DNA of 51,414 nucleotides from contig NZ_QNRK01000046.1 in the NCBI RefSeq assembly GCF_003315135.1, positions 1 to 51,414 on the forward strand, written 5' to 3'. Of this stretch, positions 15,861 through 24,836 are shown in pieces. Position numbers and translations under genes: made by a program. The DNA is from Roseiarcus fermentans. GTDB lineage: Bacteria > Pseudomonadota > Alphaproteobacteria > Rhizobiales > Beijerinckiaceae. Under the pieces are notes generated by a model. It searched no databases, had not been told where the DNA came from, and was given only the letters and a program-made list of their open reading frames with translations. Each line of letters opens with the position of its first letter. The stretch's first letter is position 1.

Positions 15861-17384
15861 ATGACCATGATCCCCGATTACGACGCCCTCGAGCGCGCCT
15901 ATCGGACCGGCGCCGCGACCGTCGCGGTGACCACGCTCGTCGCCGACCTCGAGACGCCGGTTTCGGCCTACCTCAAGCTCGCGCGCGGTCGCGCCGGCAA
16001 CATGTTCCTGCTCGAATCGGTCGAGGGCGGCGCGCAGCGCGGGCGCTATTCGATGATCGGCCTCGATCCCGACCTCGTTTTCCGGGCGACCGGCGAGCGG
16101 GCCGAGATCAACCGCCAGGCGCTGCGCGACCCCGAGGCGTTCGTCCCCGCGACCGGCGATCCGCTGGCGGCGCTGCGGGCGCTGCTGCGCGAATCGCGCA
16201 TCGACCTGCCGCAGGGCCTGCCGCCGATGTCGGCCGGCGTGTTCGGCTATCTCGGCTACGACATGGTGCGGCGGATGGAGCGGCTGGCGCCGGCCAAGCC
16301 CGACCCGATCGGCGTCCCGGAGATGCTGCTGATCCGCCCGACCGTGATGGTGGTGTTCGACGCGGCGCGTGACGAGATGGCGATCGTGACGCCGATCCGC
16401 CCGGCCGAGGGCGTCTCGGCCCGGGCCGCGCACGAGGCGGCGCAGGCGCGGCTCGACGCGGTGGTCGCCGCGCTCGAGGCGCCGCTCGACCATGCGCCGG
16501 GCGAGCCGGCCGACCCGCTGGTCACCGCGGGCGAGCCGGTCTCCAACACCACCGCGGCGGAATACGAGGCGATGGTCGGCGGCGCGAAGGACTACATCGC
16601 CGCCGGCGACGCCTTCCAGATCGTGCTGTCGCAACGCTTCGAGAGCCGGTTCGATCTGCCGGCCTTCTCGCTCTACCGAGCGCTGCGACGGGTGAACCCG
16701 TCGCCCTACCTGTGCTTTCTCGACTTCGGCGGCTTCCAGATCGTGGTGTCGAGCCCGGAGATCCTGGTGCGGGTGCGCGACGGCAAGGTCGTCATCCGGC
16801 CGATCGCCGGCACAAGGCCGCGGGGCAAGAGCCCGGGCGAGGACGCCGCGCTCGAAGCCGAGCTCATCGCCGACCCGAAGGAGCGCGCCGAACATCTGAT
16901 GCTGCTCGACCTCGGCCGCAACGACGTCGGCCGGGTCGCGGCCATCGGCTCGGTTCGGGTCACCGACAGCTTCTTCATCGAGCGCTACAGCCACGTCATG
17001 CACATCGTCTCGAACGTCGAAGGCGCGCTGAGGGGCGACGTCGACGTTGTCGACGCTCTCGCCGCGGGCTTCCCCGCCGGCACCGTGTCGGGCGCGCCAA
17101 AAGTGCGGGCGATGGAGATCATCGACGAACTCGAGAAGGACAAGCGCGGCATCTACGCCGGCTGCATCGGCTATTTCGGCGCCGGCGGCGAGATGGACAC
17201 CTGCATCGTGCTGCGCGCCTCGGTGGTGAAGGACGGCAAAATGCACGTGCAGGCGGGCGCCGGCATCGTCTACGATTCCTCCCCCGCCGCCGAGCAGCAG
17301 GAATGCGTCAACAAGGCGAGCGCGCTGTTCCGCGCGGCCGAGGAGGCGGTGCGGTTCGCGGCGCGCGGCAAGCGCGGGCAGTAG
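15861..17384 (+). CDS. trpE: Anthranilate synthase component I
   Basis: A 507-residue TrpE that converts chorismate and ammonia or glutamine to anthranilate, the first step of tryptophan synthesis. The tryptophan feedback motif LLES is at residues 50-53. The chorismate-binding domain holds PIAGTRPRGKSPGEDAALE, LLDLGRNDVGRVA and AGFPAGTVSGAPKVRAMEII. It is the separate form, not fused to TrpG. It follows ppiD by 3 bp. In many relatives trpG-trpD-trpC come next; here a MarR gene follows after 174 bp, so the glutamine amidotransferase partner must lie elsewhere. Confidence 0.97.
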   Translation: MTMIPDYDALERAYRTGAATVAVTTLVADLETPVSAYLKLARGRAGNMFLLESVEGGAQRGRYSMIGLDPDLVFRATGERAEINRQALRDPEAFVPATGDPLAALRALLRESRIDLPQGLPPMSAGVFGYLGYDMVRRMERLAPAKPDPIGVPEMLLIRPTVMVVFDAARDEMAIVTPIRPAEGVSARAAHEAAQARLDAVVAALEAPLDHAPGEPADPLVTAGEPVSNTTAAEYEAMVGGAKDYIAAGDAFQIVLSQRFESRFDLPAFSLYRALRRVNPSPYLCFLDFGGFQIVVSSPEILVRVRDGKVVIRPIAGTRPRGKSPGEDAALEAELIADPKERAEHLMLLDLGRNDVGRVAAIGSVRVTDSFFIERYSHVMHIVSNVEGALRGDVDVVDALAAGFPAGTVSGAPKVRAMEIIDELEKDKRGIYAGCIGYFGAGGEMDTCIVLRASVVKDGKMHVQAGAGIVYDSSPAAEQQECVNKASALFRAAEEAVRFAARGKRGQ

Positions 17385-17558
17385 CGGCGGCGGTCGGGCG
17401 CGGGGCCGCGCCCGCTTGATGCGCGGCCCCGAGACAGGCGGCCGGCGCCGCGGGAGCGCGGGCTCGTTCAGGGTCAGGCCCCGGGGGCGAGCGAAAAGCC
17501 GCGCTGTCGTGAAATCGTCGTATAAGGCGAGGGTCCGCCGCCCACGGGATTCGCAAGA

Positions 17559-18068
17559 ATGACAATGCCCTCTCTTCAGACAGTCCCGGAGTCGGAAGCC
17601 GAAGACGACCGGCGCTCGGCGCTGGCGATCGACATGGACGCGTTCATTCCGGCCGCGCTGACCAATCTGGCGCAAAAGATCACGGCGACGGCGTCGGCGA
17701 CCTACCGGCCGCGCTTCGGCGTCGGCATCACCGACTGGCGGGTCATCGCGCTCCTCGCAGCCGAACCCTGGATCGCGCCGGTGCAGATCTGCGAATCGAC
17801 CGGCCTCGACAAGGCCGCGGTCAGCCGGGCGCTGCGCGATCTCCTGGCGGAGGGATTGATCGAGGCGCGCGCCGGAGACAGCAACCGGCGGCGCGTGCCG
17901 GTGGCGCTGACGGCGAAGGGCCTCGCCGTTCACGACCGGATCGTCGGCCTCGCGCTCGAGCGGCAGGAACGCCTGCTCGAGGGGTTTTCGGCGGAGGAGC
18001 GCGCCCAGTTGAGGGATTTCATCGTCCGCATGCGGCGGCGGGTGGAAACCATCAAGGCGTCGGACTGA
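17559..18068 (+). CDS. MarR-family transcriptional regulator
   Basis: A 169-residue winged-helix regulator. The DNA-binding part runs FGVGITDWRVIALLAAEPWIAPVQICESTGLDKAAVSRALRDL (about residues 52-94) with a wing NRRRVPVALTAKGLAVHDRI. Helices at both ends form the dimer interface. Ligand and targets are unknown. It is transcribed alone or ahead of the LysM gene 66 bp downstream. Confidence 0.92.
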   Translation: MTMPSLQTVPESEAEDDRRSALAIDMDAFIPAALTNLAQKITATASATYRPRFGVGITDWRVIALLAAEPWIAPVQICESTGLDKAAVSRALRDLLAEGLIEARAGDSNRRRVPVALTAKGLAVHDRIVGLALERQERLLEGFSAEERAQLRDFIVRMRRRVETIKASD

Positions 18069-18134
18069 AGCCCCGGCGCCCGACTGTCCCCGCGCGCGGC
18101 GCTGGGGTATGATCGTCCCCGAAAGCGAGCGAAC

Positions 18135-19169
18135 ATGACGTCGCAGACAACGCTGATCTGGGCGGGAGCGACCGGCGCCGCGGTTGCGGCCGTGGCGGCG
18201 GCGGCGATCGTCCTGACCCATTCCTTCGCGCCGAACCCGGCGCCGGCGTTCGTCGCGGCGCCGGCGGCGAACGGGCCGGCCCGCTCCGCTCCGGAGGCGA
18301 CAATCGCCGCGGCGCCGCCCGAGGCCGCCGCCGCGGCTGCGACCAAGCCCGCCTTCGACGTCGTCAGCGTCGAGCCGGGCGGCGAGACCGTGGTCGCCGG
18401 ACGCGCCGCGCCCAACGTCCGGGTCGCGCTGCTCGACGGCGCCCGGACGCTCGGCGAGGCGACGGCCGACGCGCGCGGGCAGTTCGTCATCATTCCCGAT
18501 CCGCTGGCCCCCGGCGATCACAGCCTCGTGCTCGCGACCGGCTCGGCGCCGGCGGAGCGCTCGAACCCGGCGCCGGTGTCGGTCGCGGCCCCCCCGCCTC
18601 CGGCGGCCGCCGGCCCGGCGCCGCGGTCCCCGCCGCCGGCGCCCCCGGCGGGTTCGCCCGCCCTCGCGATCCGATCGGTCGAAGCCGACGCGCAGGGGCG
18701 GCTGGCGGCGATCGGCGCCGCCGCGCCGAACGCCACCGTCCGGCTCTACGTCAGCGGCGGTTTCGTCGGCGACGCGAAGGCCGCCGGGGACGGGCATTGG
18801 TCGCTGACGATCGAGCGCGGCATGCTTCCGGGCCCCTACGTCATCCGCGCCGACCAGATCGGCTCGGCGGATGCGAAAGTGGTCGCGCGCGCGGAAGCGC
18901 CGTTCAGCGTCCCGGCGCTGGCGCCGACGCAGACGCCGCCCGCCGCCCCGGCGCCCGCGTCCCGCTCGCCCGCCGACGTCGTGGTCGATTCGGTGCAGAC
19001 CCATCACGTCGAGCGCGGCCACACGCTCTGGGGAATCAGCCAGAAGTTCTACGGCGACGGCTCGCGCTACGCCGTCATCTTCTCGGCCAATGCGGGCCAG
19101 ATCCGCGACCCCAACCTGATCTATCCCGGCCAGACCTTTCTCGTGCCCTCGCGCGCGCCGGCGCCGTGA
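18135..19169 (+). CDS. LysM-domain cell-envelope protein
   Basis: A 344-residue protein with an N-terminal membrane anchor (residues about 8-31). A long Ala/Pro-rich linker follows, with two bacterial-Ig-like carbohydrate/Bon-type repeats (for example VVAGRAAPNVRVALLDGARTLGEA and AIGAAAPNATVRLYVSGGFVGDA). A C-terminal LysM domain completes it (about 291-340, HHVERGHTLWGISQKFYGDG ... NLIYPGQTFLVP). LysM binds peptidoglycan, so the protein probably spans the periplasm. This architecture is widespread in Hyphomicrobiales without a settled function. Confidence 0.88.
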   Translation: MTSQTTLIWAGATGAAVAAVAAAAIVLTHSFAPNPAPAFVAAPAANGPARSAPEATIAAAPPEAAAAAATKPAFDVVSVEPGGETVVAGRAAPNVRVALLDGARTLGEATADARGQFVIIPDPLAPGDHSLVLATGSAPAERSNPAPVSVAAPPPPAAAGPAPRSPPPAPPAGSPALAIRSVEADAQGRLAAIGAAAPNATVRLYVSGGFVGDAKAAGDGHWSLTIERGMLPGPYVIRADQIGSADAKVVARAEAPFSVPALAPTQTPPAAPAPASRSPADVVVDSVQTHHVERGHTLWGISQKFYGDGSRYAVIFSANAGQIRDPNLIYPGQTFLVPSRAPAP

Positions 19170-19379
19170 CCGGCCGGGCGGCGCCGGCCCGCCTCCGCCC
19201 GTCCGCGCCCACCGGCTGGCCGTTGGCGCGGCGCGCGCCCCTCCGATACTGTTGCGCCGCCTGTTCCGCGCCTGAGCCGGCGCCCCCTCGCCTCCTTGGC
19301 GCCGAACGCCGCGATCGCGTACACTGCCGCGCGGGGGCTCGCGAACGACGCGGATCTCAGCGGGAGCGGAATCTTGGCG

Positions 19380-20699
19380 ATGAGCCTTCCGGCGGGCGAG
19401 GCGACCTTCGCCATCGCCGACCTCGACAGCACGCTCGCCCAGAGAATCGTCGACGTCCATATCTGGGCGGTGAAGGCGGGGCTTCGCGGCGCCGACGCGC
19501 CCGAATTGTTCGACGGCTACTGCCAGCGCCTGGTGATCAACGGAACGCCGCTGTGGCGGGCGCATTCGGCGATGGAGACGCTTCATCCGCAGTGGCGGGG
19601 CTACGGCGTCACCTGGCGGCGCGACCTCAACGCCATCGCGCCGGAGAGCTATCCGCATGGCGACGACGACGATCCGGGGTGGGTCCGGAGCCCGTTCAAC
19701 GCCCTGATCGAACGGGCGCGCGCGGGCGAAGCCAACCCGACCATGCGCCGCCGTCTTGCCGCCGGCCCCGCCGAACGGGATTTCCCGGCGCTCGAGGAGT
19801 TCTTCGCCGCCGGCGCCGCCGATTACGCCGCCTATCTGTTCGTGTACGGCGATCCCGCCGCCATGGGCGCGGCGCAGGCCGACCGCTCGCACGGCGGGGG
19901 CGTCGTCTATTCCTTCGCCACCGACCGCAAATCGGGCTTTGCCGACGACGATCTTGCGCTGGTGGAGGCGACCCTGCCCGCGCTGGCGCTGGCGATGAAG
20001 GCGCACGCCGGGCACGCGATCGCCTCGGGGCTCCTGCGCGCCTATCTCGGCTGGGACGCCGGCGGGCGGGTTCACGCCGGCGCGGTGACGCGCGGGTCGA
20101 TGGAGCGGCTGACCGCGGCGATCCTGTTCGCCGACATCCGCGGCTTCACCCCCTTGAGCGATTCGGCCCCGGGACCGGCGGTCATCGACCTCTTGAACGA
20201 CGCGTTCGAGGCGATGGCGGCGCCGTTGCGCGAGCGCGGCGGACAGGTTCTCAAGTTCATCGGCGACGCCATGCTCGCGACCTTTTCGTTCGACGAGGAG
20301 GGCCGCGCCGCGACCTGCGCCCGGGCGCTCGACGCCGCGGTCGAGGCGCGCGGCAATCTCGAGGCCATGAACCGCGTCCGCGCCGAGGCCGGCGCGCCGG
20401 TGGCCGAGGTCGATTTCGCGCTGCACGCAGGCGAAGTGCTCTACGGCAATGTCGGGGCGGCCGACCGGCTCGACTTCACCGCCATCGGGCCGGCGATCAA
20501 CGAGGCGGTGCGGATCGAGGCGCTGTGCCAGCCGCTCGGGCGGGCGATCCTCGTCTCGGCCGAGTTCGCCGCGATCCTGCGCGACGCCGGCCGGCCTCTC
20601 CCCTCGCTCGGGCTGCACGCGCTGCGCGGGGTCAGGGCGCCGAAAGAGCTGTTCGCGCTCGACGACGACGGGGCGGCGACGGCGCCCGGATCGGCGTAG
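19380..20699 (+). CDS. Class III adenylate/guanylate cyclase
   Basis: A 439-residue soluble cyclase. The C-terminal catalytic domain (about 240-425) holds the metal-binding motifs AAILFADIRGFTPLSD and FIGDAMLATFSFDEEG, then DFALHAGEVLYGNVGAADRLDFTAIGPAINEAVRIE. The N-terminal half (about 20-230) is a sensor-like domain of the kind fused to alphaproteobacterial cyclases, with no membrane helix. The ATG at 19380 is preferred; an in-frame TTG at 19296 would add 28 residues. It probably makes cAMP, but the purine-selecting residues were not modelled. Signal unknown. Confidence 0.88.
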   Translation: MSLPAGEATFAIADLDSTLAQRIVDVHIWAVKAGLRGADAPELFDGYCQRLVINGTPLWRAHSAMETLHPQWRGYGVTWRRDLNAIAPESYPHGDDDDPGWVRSPFNALIERARAGEANPTMRRRLAAGPAERDFPALEEFFAAGAADYAAYLFVYGDPAAMGAAQADRSHGGGVVYSFATDRKSGFADDDLALVEATLPALALAMKAHAGHAIASGLLRAYLGWDAGGRVHAGAVTRGSMERLTAAILFADIRGFTPLSDSAPGPAVIDLLNDAFEAMAAPLRERGGQVLKFIGDAMLATFSFDEEGRAATCARALDAAVEARGNLEAMNRVRAEAGAPVAEVDFALHAGEVLYGNVGAADRLDFTAIGPAINEAVRIEALCQPLGRAILVSAEFAAILRDAGRPLPSLGLHALRGVRAPKELFALDDDGAATAPGSA

Positions 20700-20807
20700 C
20701 GGGAGCGCCGACGATCTGGACTCGATCGGCGGCGGCGGCTCGGGCATCATGGCGAGACCGACGGCGGCGCCGCACCGCTCCCGCCTCGGCCAGAAGCCCG
20801 AAAGCCC

Positions 20808-21611
20808 GTGGAGCCTCGCTTGGACGCCGCTTATGTCGAAACCGCCGAGGGCGTCTTTCTCGCCAGCCCCTTGACCCGAGGCCCGTGGCATCCGGACCAC
20901 CAGCACGCCGGGCCGCCGTCGGCGCTGATCTGCCGCGCCGTCGAGCGCGCCGCCGCGGCGGACGGCTTCGGCCATCTCGGGCGCCTCACCGTCAATCTGC
21001 TGCGCCCGGCGCCGATCGGCGCATGCCGCGTCGAGGCGGCGCACGACTACGTCGGCCGCACCGCCGGCCATTATTCCGGACGATTGATCGCGCAGGGCAA
21101 GGAGATCGCCCGCTTCACCGCGCTGGCGCAGCGCGAGGAGGCCGTGCCGATCCCCGAGGGCACGCCCGGCCACCCGCCGCCGCAGGCGCCGAAACCGTGG
21201 CGGCAGAGCCCGGCCGCCACGATGGCGGTGATCAGCACGCATGCTTTCGGCTACGCCGAGCTGGTCGAGAACCGCGTCGCCGAAGGGACGATGTTCAGGG
21301 GCCCGTCGGCGGTCTGGTTCCGCATGGCCCATCCGCTGGTCGCGGGCGAAACGCCGAGCCCCTACCAGCGGGTCGCGGTCGCAGCCGATTCCGGCAACGG
21401 AATCAGCGCCTCGCTCGGCTTCGACCGCTTCATGTTCGTCAACTGCGACCTGACGATCAACCTCTTCCGCCGCCCCGTGGGAGAATGGATCTGCCTCGAG
21501 GCGCGCAGTCTGTTCGGCGGCAACGGCTGCGGGCTGGCCGAATCGGCGCTCTTCGACGAGGAAGGCGTGATCGGCCAGGCGACGCAGTCGCTGGCGGTGC
21601 GGGCGCGGTAG
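20808..21611 (+). CDS. Double-hotdog acyl-CoA thioesterase family protein
   Basis: A 267-residue protein with a TesB-like two-hotdog layout. The first half shows HPDHQHAGPPSALICRAVE and HLGRLTVNLLRPAPIG, the second DRFMFVNCDLTINLFRRPVGEW and the closing EEGVIGQATQSLAVR. Members hydrolyse acyl-CoA thioesters in the cytoplasm. The GTG at 20808 (VEPRLDAAYVETAEG) is the only sensible start. The gene follows the cyclase by 108 bp and converges on the VapC gene with 9 bp between stops. Confidence 0.85.
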   Translation: MEPRLDAAYVETAEGVFLASPLTRGPWHPDHQHAGPPSALICRAVERAAAADGFGHLGRLTVNLLRPAPIGACRVEAAHDYVGRTAGHYSGRLIAQGKEIARFTALAQREEAVPIPEGTPGHPPPQAPKPWRQSPAATMAVISTHAFGYAELVENRVAEGTMFRGPSAVWFRMAHPLVAGETPSPYQRVAVAADSGNGISASLGFDRFMFVNCDLTINLFRRPVGEWICLEARSLFGGNGCGLAESALFDEEGVIGQATQSLAVRAR

Positions 21612-21620
21612 CGGCGGGGC

Positions 21621-22025
21621 TCACAGGGCGACAAGGCCGAGATGGGTCTCCATCGGCGCGAAATCACGGTCGTCGTGCAGCAGGGCGCACCTCACGAGCG
21701 GGACGCCCTCGCGCATCGCGAGCGCCAGATAGACGCAATCATAGAGCGGGTGGTCGAGTTCGGCGGCGAGCCGCGCGGCGGTCATGAGCAGGTCGGCAAC
21801 GGAGGTGAGCGCGATCGGCGCCGCTTGCAGCGCGGCGATCGCATCGAGGTCATCCGCGCTGGTGAGCACGCCCCTGCGCTGATGCTTCCACAACGCGTTG
21901 CCGACCTCGACGAGAATGAGATCGGGCGCGGTCAAGGCTTCGCTGCGAAGCGCCGCCGCGCAGTCGGCGCCGGGTTCGTCGATGAACCATTTCACCACGA
22001 CGCTGGCGTCGATGACCAGCTTCAA
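21621..22025 (-). CDS. vapC: VapC-family PIN-domain toxin
   Basis: A 134-residue PIN ribonuclease. Acidic residues are at D6 (LVIDASVVVKWF), E40 (LVEVGNALWK), D96 (HPLYDCVYLALA) and the D118-D121 cluster (LHDDRDF). Its ATG overlaps the antitoxin stop (ATGA), the normal coupling for vapBC. It should cleave RNA, often initiator tRNA or rRNA in this family, when the antitoxin is degraded. Confidence 0.9.
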   Translation of the reverse strand: MKLVIDASVVVKWFIDEPGADCAAALRSEALTAPDLILVEVGNALWKHQRRGVLTSADDLDAIAALQAAPIALTSVADLLMTAARLAAELDHPLYDCVYLALAMREGVPLVRCALLHDDRDFAPMETHLGLVAL

Positions 22026-22249
22026 CGGTCCCTGTCCTCGCGGATCAGATCGGCGCTGGTCCCGTCCCAGCGCGTTCGGCTACGGATGGCGTCGGCGCGG
22101 CTCCAAAAGTCCTTGCGCCCGGGCGTCAGCGCCTCCCGCAGCGCCTCGCGATGCTCCGCCTCCATCGAGCGGCCATGCTCAGCGGCGCGACGCTTGAGCG
22201 CGGCGACCAGCGCAGGATCGAGCCCACGCACCGTCAACTGCAGCGGCAT
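22022..22249 (-). CDS. FitA/VapB-type ribbon-helix-helix antitoxin
   Basis: A 75-residue antitoxin. The Arc/FitA-like DNA-binding part is LQLTVRGLDPALVAALKRRAAEHGRSMEAEHREALREAL, followed by a short toxin-binding tail (KDFWSRADAIRSRTRWDG). GGAGG five bases before the ATG at 22249 decides the start; an in-frame ATG four codons earlier lies inside the inverted repeat that is probably the operator. Partner of the VapC gene that overlaps its stop. Confidence 0.88.
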   Translation of the reverse strand: MPLQLTVRGLDPALVAALKRRAAEHGRSMEAEHREALREALTPGRKDFWSRADAIRSRTRWDGTSADLIREDRDR

Positions 22250-22258
22250 CGACGCCTC

Positions 22259-22288
22259 CATTGCCTGCTTTTCAGGGCGCAGGCAATG
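22259..22288. promoter_or_regulatory. Inverted-repeat operator of the vapBC pair
   Basis: Perfect 10-bp arms CATTGCCTGC (22259-22268) and GCAGGCAATG (22279-22288) are separated by 10 bp and placed just upstream of the antitoxin start. The position fits autorepression by the ribbon-helix-helix antitoxin. Confidence 0.65.
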
Positions 22289-22343
22289 TAGGCGGCCGAT
22301 CGGCGGGCTTCAAGCTGGCGGCGCTTTCGCGTCTTTGAAGACG

Positions 22344-22373
22344 AAAAAAGGCGGCCGCTTCTCGCGGCCGCCT
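22344..22373 (-). terminator. Intrinsic terminator of the fba operon
   Basis: On the leftward strand a perfect 10-bp stem (AGGCGGCCGC) with a 5-nt loop is followed by six Ts. It lies 50 bp past the fba stop. Confidence 0.9.
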
Positions 22374-22422
22374 CGAAAGTCCCGTTACTCTGCGCCGCGA
22401 CCTTCGCGGGCCGCGCAGAGGC

Positions 22423-23490
22423 TCACGCGAACTTCGGATCGAGCTCGCCGCTGGCGTAGCGCTTGGCCATCTCGCTGAGCGGATAGACCTTCTTGATCTT
22501 CGGCGCCTGCCCGGCGGTGTTGAACTCCTCGAAGCGCAGCTTGCAGATCTTGATCATCGCGTCCTGCGCCGGCTTCAGATACTTGCGCGGGTCGAACTCC
22601 TCCGGGTGCTCCTGGAACACCTTTCGGATCTGGCCGGTGATCGCCATGCGGTTGTCGGTGTCGATGTTGATCTTGCGCACGCCGTTCTTGATGCCCTTCT
22701 GGATCTCCTCGATCGGCACGCCGTAGGTCTGCGGCATCTTGCCGCCGAACTTGTTGATGATGTCCTGCAGGTCCTGCGGCACCGAGGACGAGCCGTGCAT
22801 CACGAGGTGAGTGTTGGGCAGTTTCTTGTGGATCTCCTCGATCACGCTCATGGCGAGGATGTCGCCGGTGGGCTTGCGCGAGAACTTGTAGGCGCCGTGC
22901 GAGGTGCCCATGGCGATGGCGAGCGCGTCGACCTTGGTCTCGCGCACGAACTTGACCGCCTCGTCCGGATTGGTCAGCAACTGGTCGTGGCTGAGCTTGC
23001 CCTCGGCGCCGTGGCCGTCTTCCTTGTCGCCGGTTCCCGTCTCGAGCGAGCCGAGCACGCCGAGTTCGCCCTCGACCGAGACGCCGCCGAGATGGGCCAT
23101 GTCGGCCACCTGCTTGGTGACGCCGACGTTGTAGGTCCAGTCGGCCGGGGTCTTGCCGTCCGACTTCAGCGAGCCGTCCATCATCACCGAGGTGAAGCCG
23201 GCCTGCATCGCGGTGACGCAGGTCGCCGGGCCGTTGCCGTGGTCGAGATGCACGCAGATCGGAATCTGCGGGTACATTTCCGTCAGCGCCGCCATCATGT
23301 GGTTGAGCATGATGTCGTTGGCGTAGGAGCGCGCGCCGCGCGAAGCCTGGATGATCACCGGGGCTTCGAGTTCGGCCGCCGCCGCGCCGATCGCCAGCGC
23401 CTGCTCCATGTTGTTGATGTTGAACGCCGGGACGCCGTAGTCGTTCTCGGCGGCGTGATCCAGAAGTTGTCGCAACGTTACGCGGGACAT
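22423..23490 (-). CDS. fba: Class II fructose-bisphosphate aldolase, Calvin-cycle subtype
   Basis: A 355-residue zinc-dependent aldolase that joins dihydroxyacetone phosphate with glyceraldehyde 3-phosphate (or erythrose 4-phosphate). It begins [20 protein letters not shown]. The catalytic/zinc site HLDHGNG has D83 and H84, and later motifs are [10 protein letters not shown] and [15 protein letters not shown]. The [12 protein letters not shown]-like end ([16 protein letters not shown]) is typical of the Calvin-cycle subtype. GGGAG precedes the ATG. Last gene of the tkt-gap-pgk-fba block, 41 bp after pgk, followed by a strong terminator. Confidence 0.95.
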   Translation of the reverse strand: MSRVTLRQLLDHAAENDYGVPAFNINNMEQALAIGAAAAELEAPVIIQASRGARSYANDIMLNHMMAALTEMYPQIPICVHLDHGNGPATCVTAMQAGFTSVMMDGSLKSDGKTPADWTYNVGVTKQVADMAHLGGVSVEGELGVLGSLETGTGDKEDGHGAEGKLSHDQLLTNPDEAVKFVRETKVDALAIAMGTSHGAYKFSRKPTGDILAMSVIEEIHKKLPNTHLVMHGSSSVPQDLQDIINKFGGKMPQTYGVPIEEIQKGIKNGVRKINIDTDNRMAITGQIRKVFQEHPEEFDPRKYLKPAQDAMIKICKLRFEEFNTAGQAPKIKKVYPLSEMAKRYASGELDPKFA

Positions 23491-23531
23491 GTGTGCTCCC
23501 TTGCCCTTTGATGGCTGAAAACGATGACCTG

Positions 23532-24731
23532 TTACTTCGCCCGGAGCGCCTCGACGCCCGGAAGCGCCTTGCCTTCCATCCATTCGAGGAAGGCGCCGCC
23601 GGCGGCGGACACGTAGGTGAACTGCCCGGCGACGCCGGCGTCGTTCAGCGCCGCGACCGTGTCGCCGCCGCCCGCGATCGCCTTGAGCTTGCCGTCGCGG
23701 GTCAGGAACCCGACGGTCCTGGCGATGGCGAAGGTCGCCGCCTCGAACGGCGGCGTCTCGAAGGCGCCGAACGGACCGTTCCACACCAGCGTCTTGATGC
23801 CGCCGAGCAGGCCCTCGATCTCGACCACCGACTTCGGCCCGATGTCGAGGATCATCTCGTCCTCGGCGACATGGTCAACGTCGACCACCCGCGAGGGCGC
23901 GTGCGCCTTGAACTCCTTGGCGACCACCGCGTCGATCGGCAGCACGATGCGGCACTTGGCCGCCCCGGCGTCCGCCATGATCTTGCGCGCGGTGTCGGCC
24001 ATCTCCTTCTCGGCGAGCGACTTGCCGATGGCCTTGCCCTGCGCGAACAGGAAGGTGTTGGCCATGCCGCCGCCGATGATCAGCACGTCGACCTTGTTGA
24101 TCAGGTTGCCGAGCAGCTCGAGCTTGGTCGAGACTTTCGCGCCGCCGACGATCGCGGCGACCGGGCGCTCGGGATTGCCGAGCGCGATGGTCAGCGCCTC
24201 GAGCTCGGCCTGCATGGCGCGGCCGGCGAAGGCCGGCAGCTTGTGGGCGACGCCCTCGGTCGAGGCGTGCGCGCGGTGGGCGGCGGAAAAGGCGTCGTTG
24301 ACGTAGAGGTCGCCGAGCTTGGCCAGCCCCGCGACGATCTCCGGGTCGTTCTTTTCCTCGCCCTTGTAGAAGCGGGTGTTCTCGAGCAGCAGGATGTCGC
24401 CGTTCTTCATGGCGGCGATCGCCGCCTCGGCGACCGCGCCGATGCAGTCGGCGCCGAAGCCGACCGGGCGGCCGATCACCTCGGCGACGGCGTCGGCGAC
24501 CGGCCGCAGCGAGTTCTTCTCGTCCGGGCCGCCCTTGGGACGGCCGAAGTGGGCGAGCAGAATCACCTTGCCGCCCTTGTCGGCGATCTCGGCGATCGTC
24601 GACTTGACGCGTTCGATGCGCGTCGTGTCGGTGACTTTTCCGTTCTCGGTGGGAACGTTCAGATCGACGCGAAGAAGCACGCGCTTGCCGGCGACGTCGG
24701 CGTCGTCGAGCGTGCGGAATGGTTTGCTCAT
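23532..24731 (-). CDS. pgk: Phosphoglycerate kinase
   Basis: A 399-residue two-domain kinase. Markers are [11 protein letters not shown] (substrate side), [25 protein letters not shown], the hinge and nucleotide region [14 protein letters not shown], and the C-terminal [26 protein letters not shown]. It interconverts 1,3-bisphosphoglycerate/ADP and 3-phosphoglycerate/ATP, running in either direction for glycolysis or the Calvin cycle. It sits between gap (105 bp upstream) and fba (41 bp downstream). Confidence 0.97.
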   Translation of the reverse strand: MSKPFRTLDDADVAGKRVLLRVDLNVPTENGKVTDTTRIERVKSTIAEIADKGGKVILLAHFGRPKGGPDEKNSLRPVADAVAEVIGRPVGFGADCIGAVAEAAIAAMKNGDILLLENTRFYKGEEKNDPEIVAGLAKLGDLYVNDAFSAAHRAHASTEGVAHKLPAFAGRAMQAELEALTIALGNPERPVAAIVGGAKVSTKLELLGNLINKVDVLIIGGGMANTFLFAQGKAIGKSLAEKEMADTARKIMADAGAAKCRIVLPIDAVVAKEFKAHAPSRVVDVDHVAEDEMILDIGPKSVVEIEGLLGGIKTLVWNGPFGAFETPPFEAATFAIARTVGFLTRDGKLKAIAGGGDTVAALNDAGVAGQFTYVSAAGGAFLEWMEGKALPGVEALRAK

Positions 24732-24836
24732 GTTCGTTCCCCTTCGAATGGAAATCGTTGGGATCAGTTTGGCCTTCAGCGTCCGCCGGAGCCAGGAGCT
24801 CCGGCGGCGCGACGTTTCACACCTGCGGCTTTGCCG

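Noticed and set aside
13836-21332. A 2,498-codon open frame on the minus strand across ppiD, trpE, marR, LysM and cyclase genes
   Set aside because: It is antisense to a series of well-recognised genes and its translation is Arg/Gly/Asp-rich with no domains; such frames arise from codon bias in GC-rich DNA.
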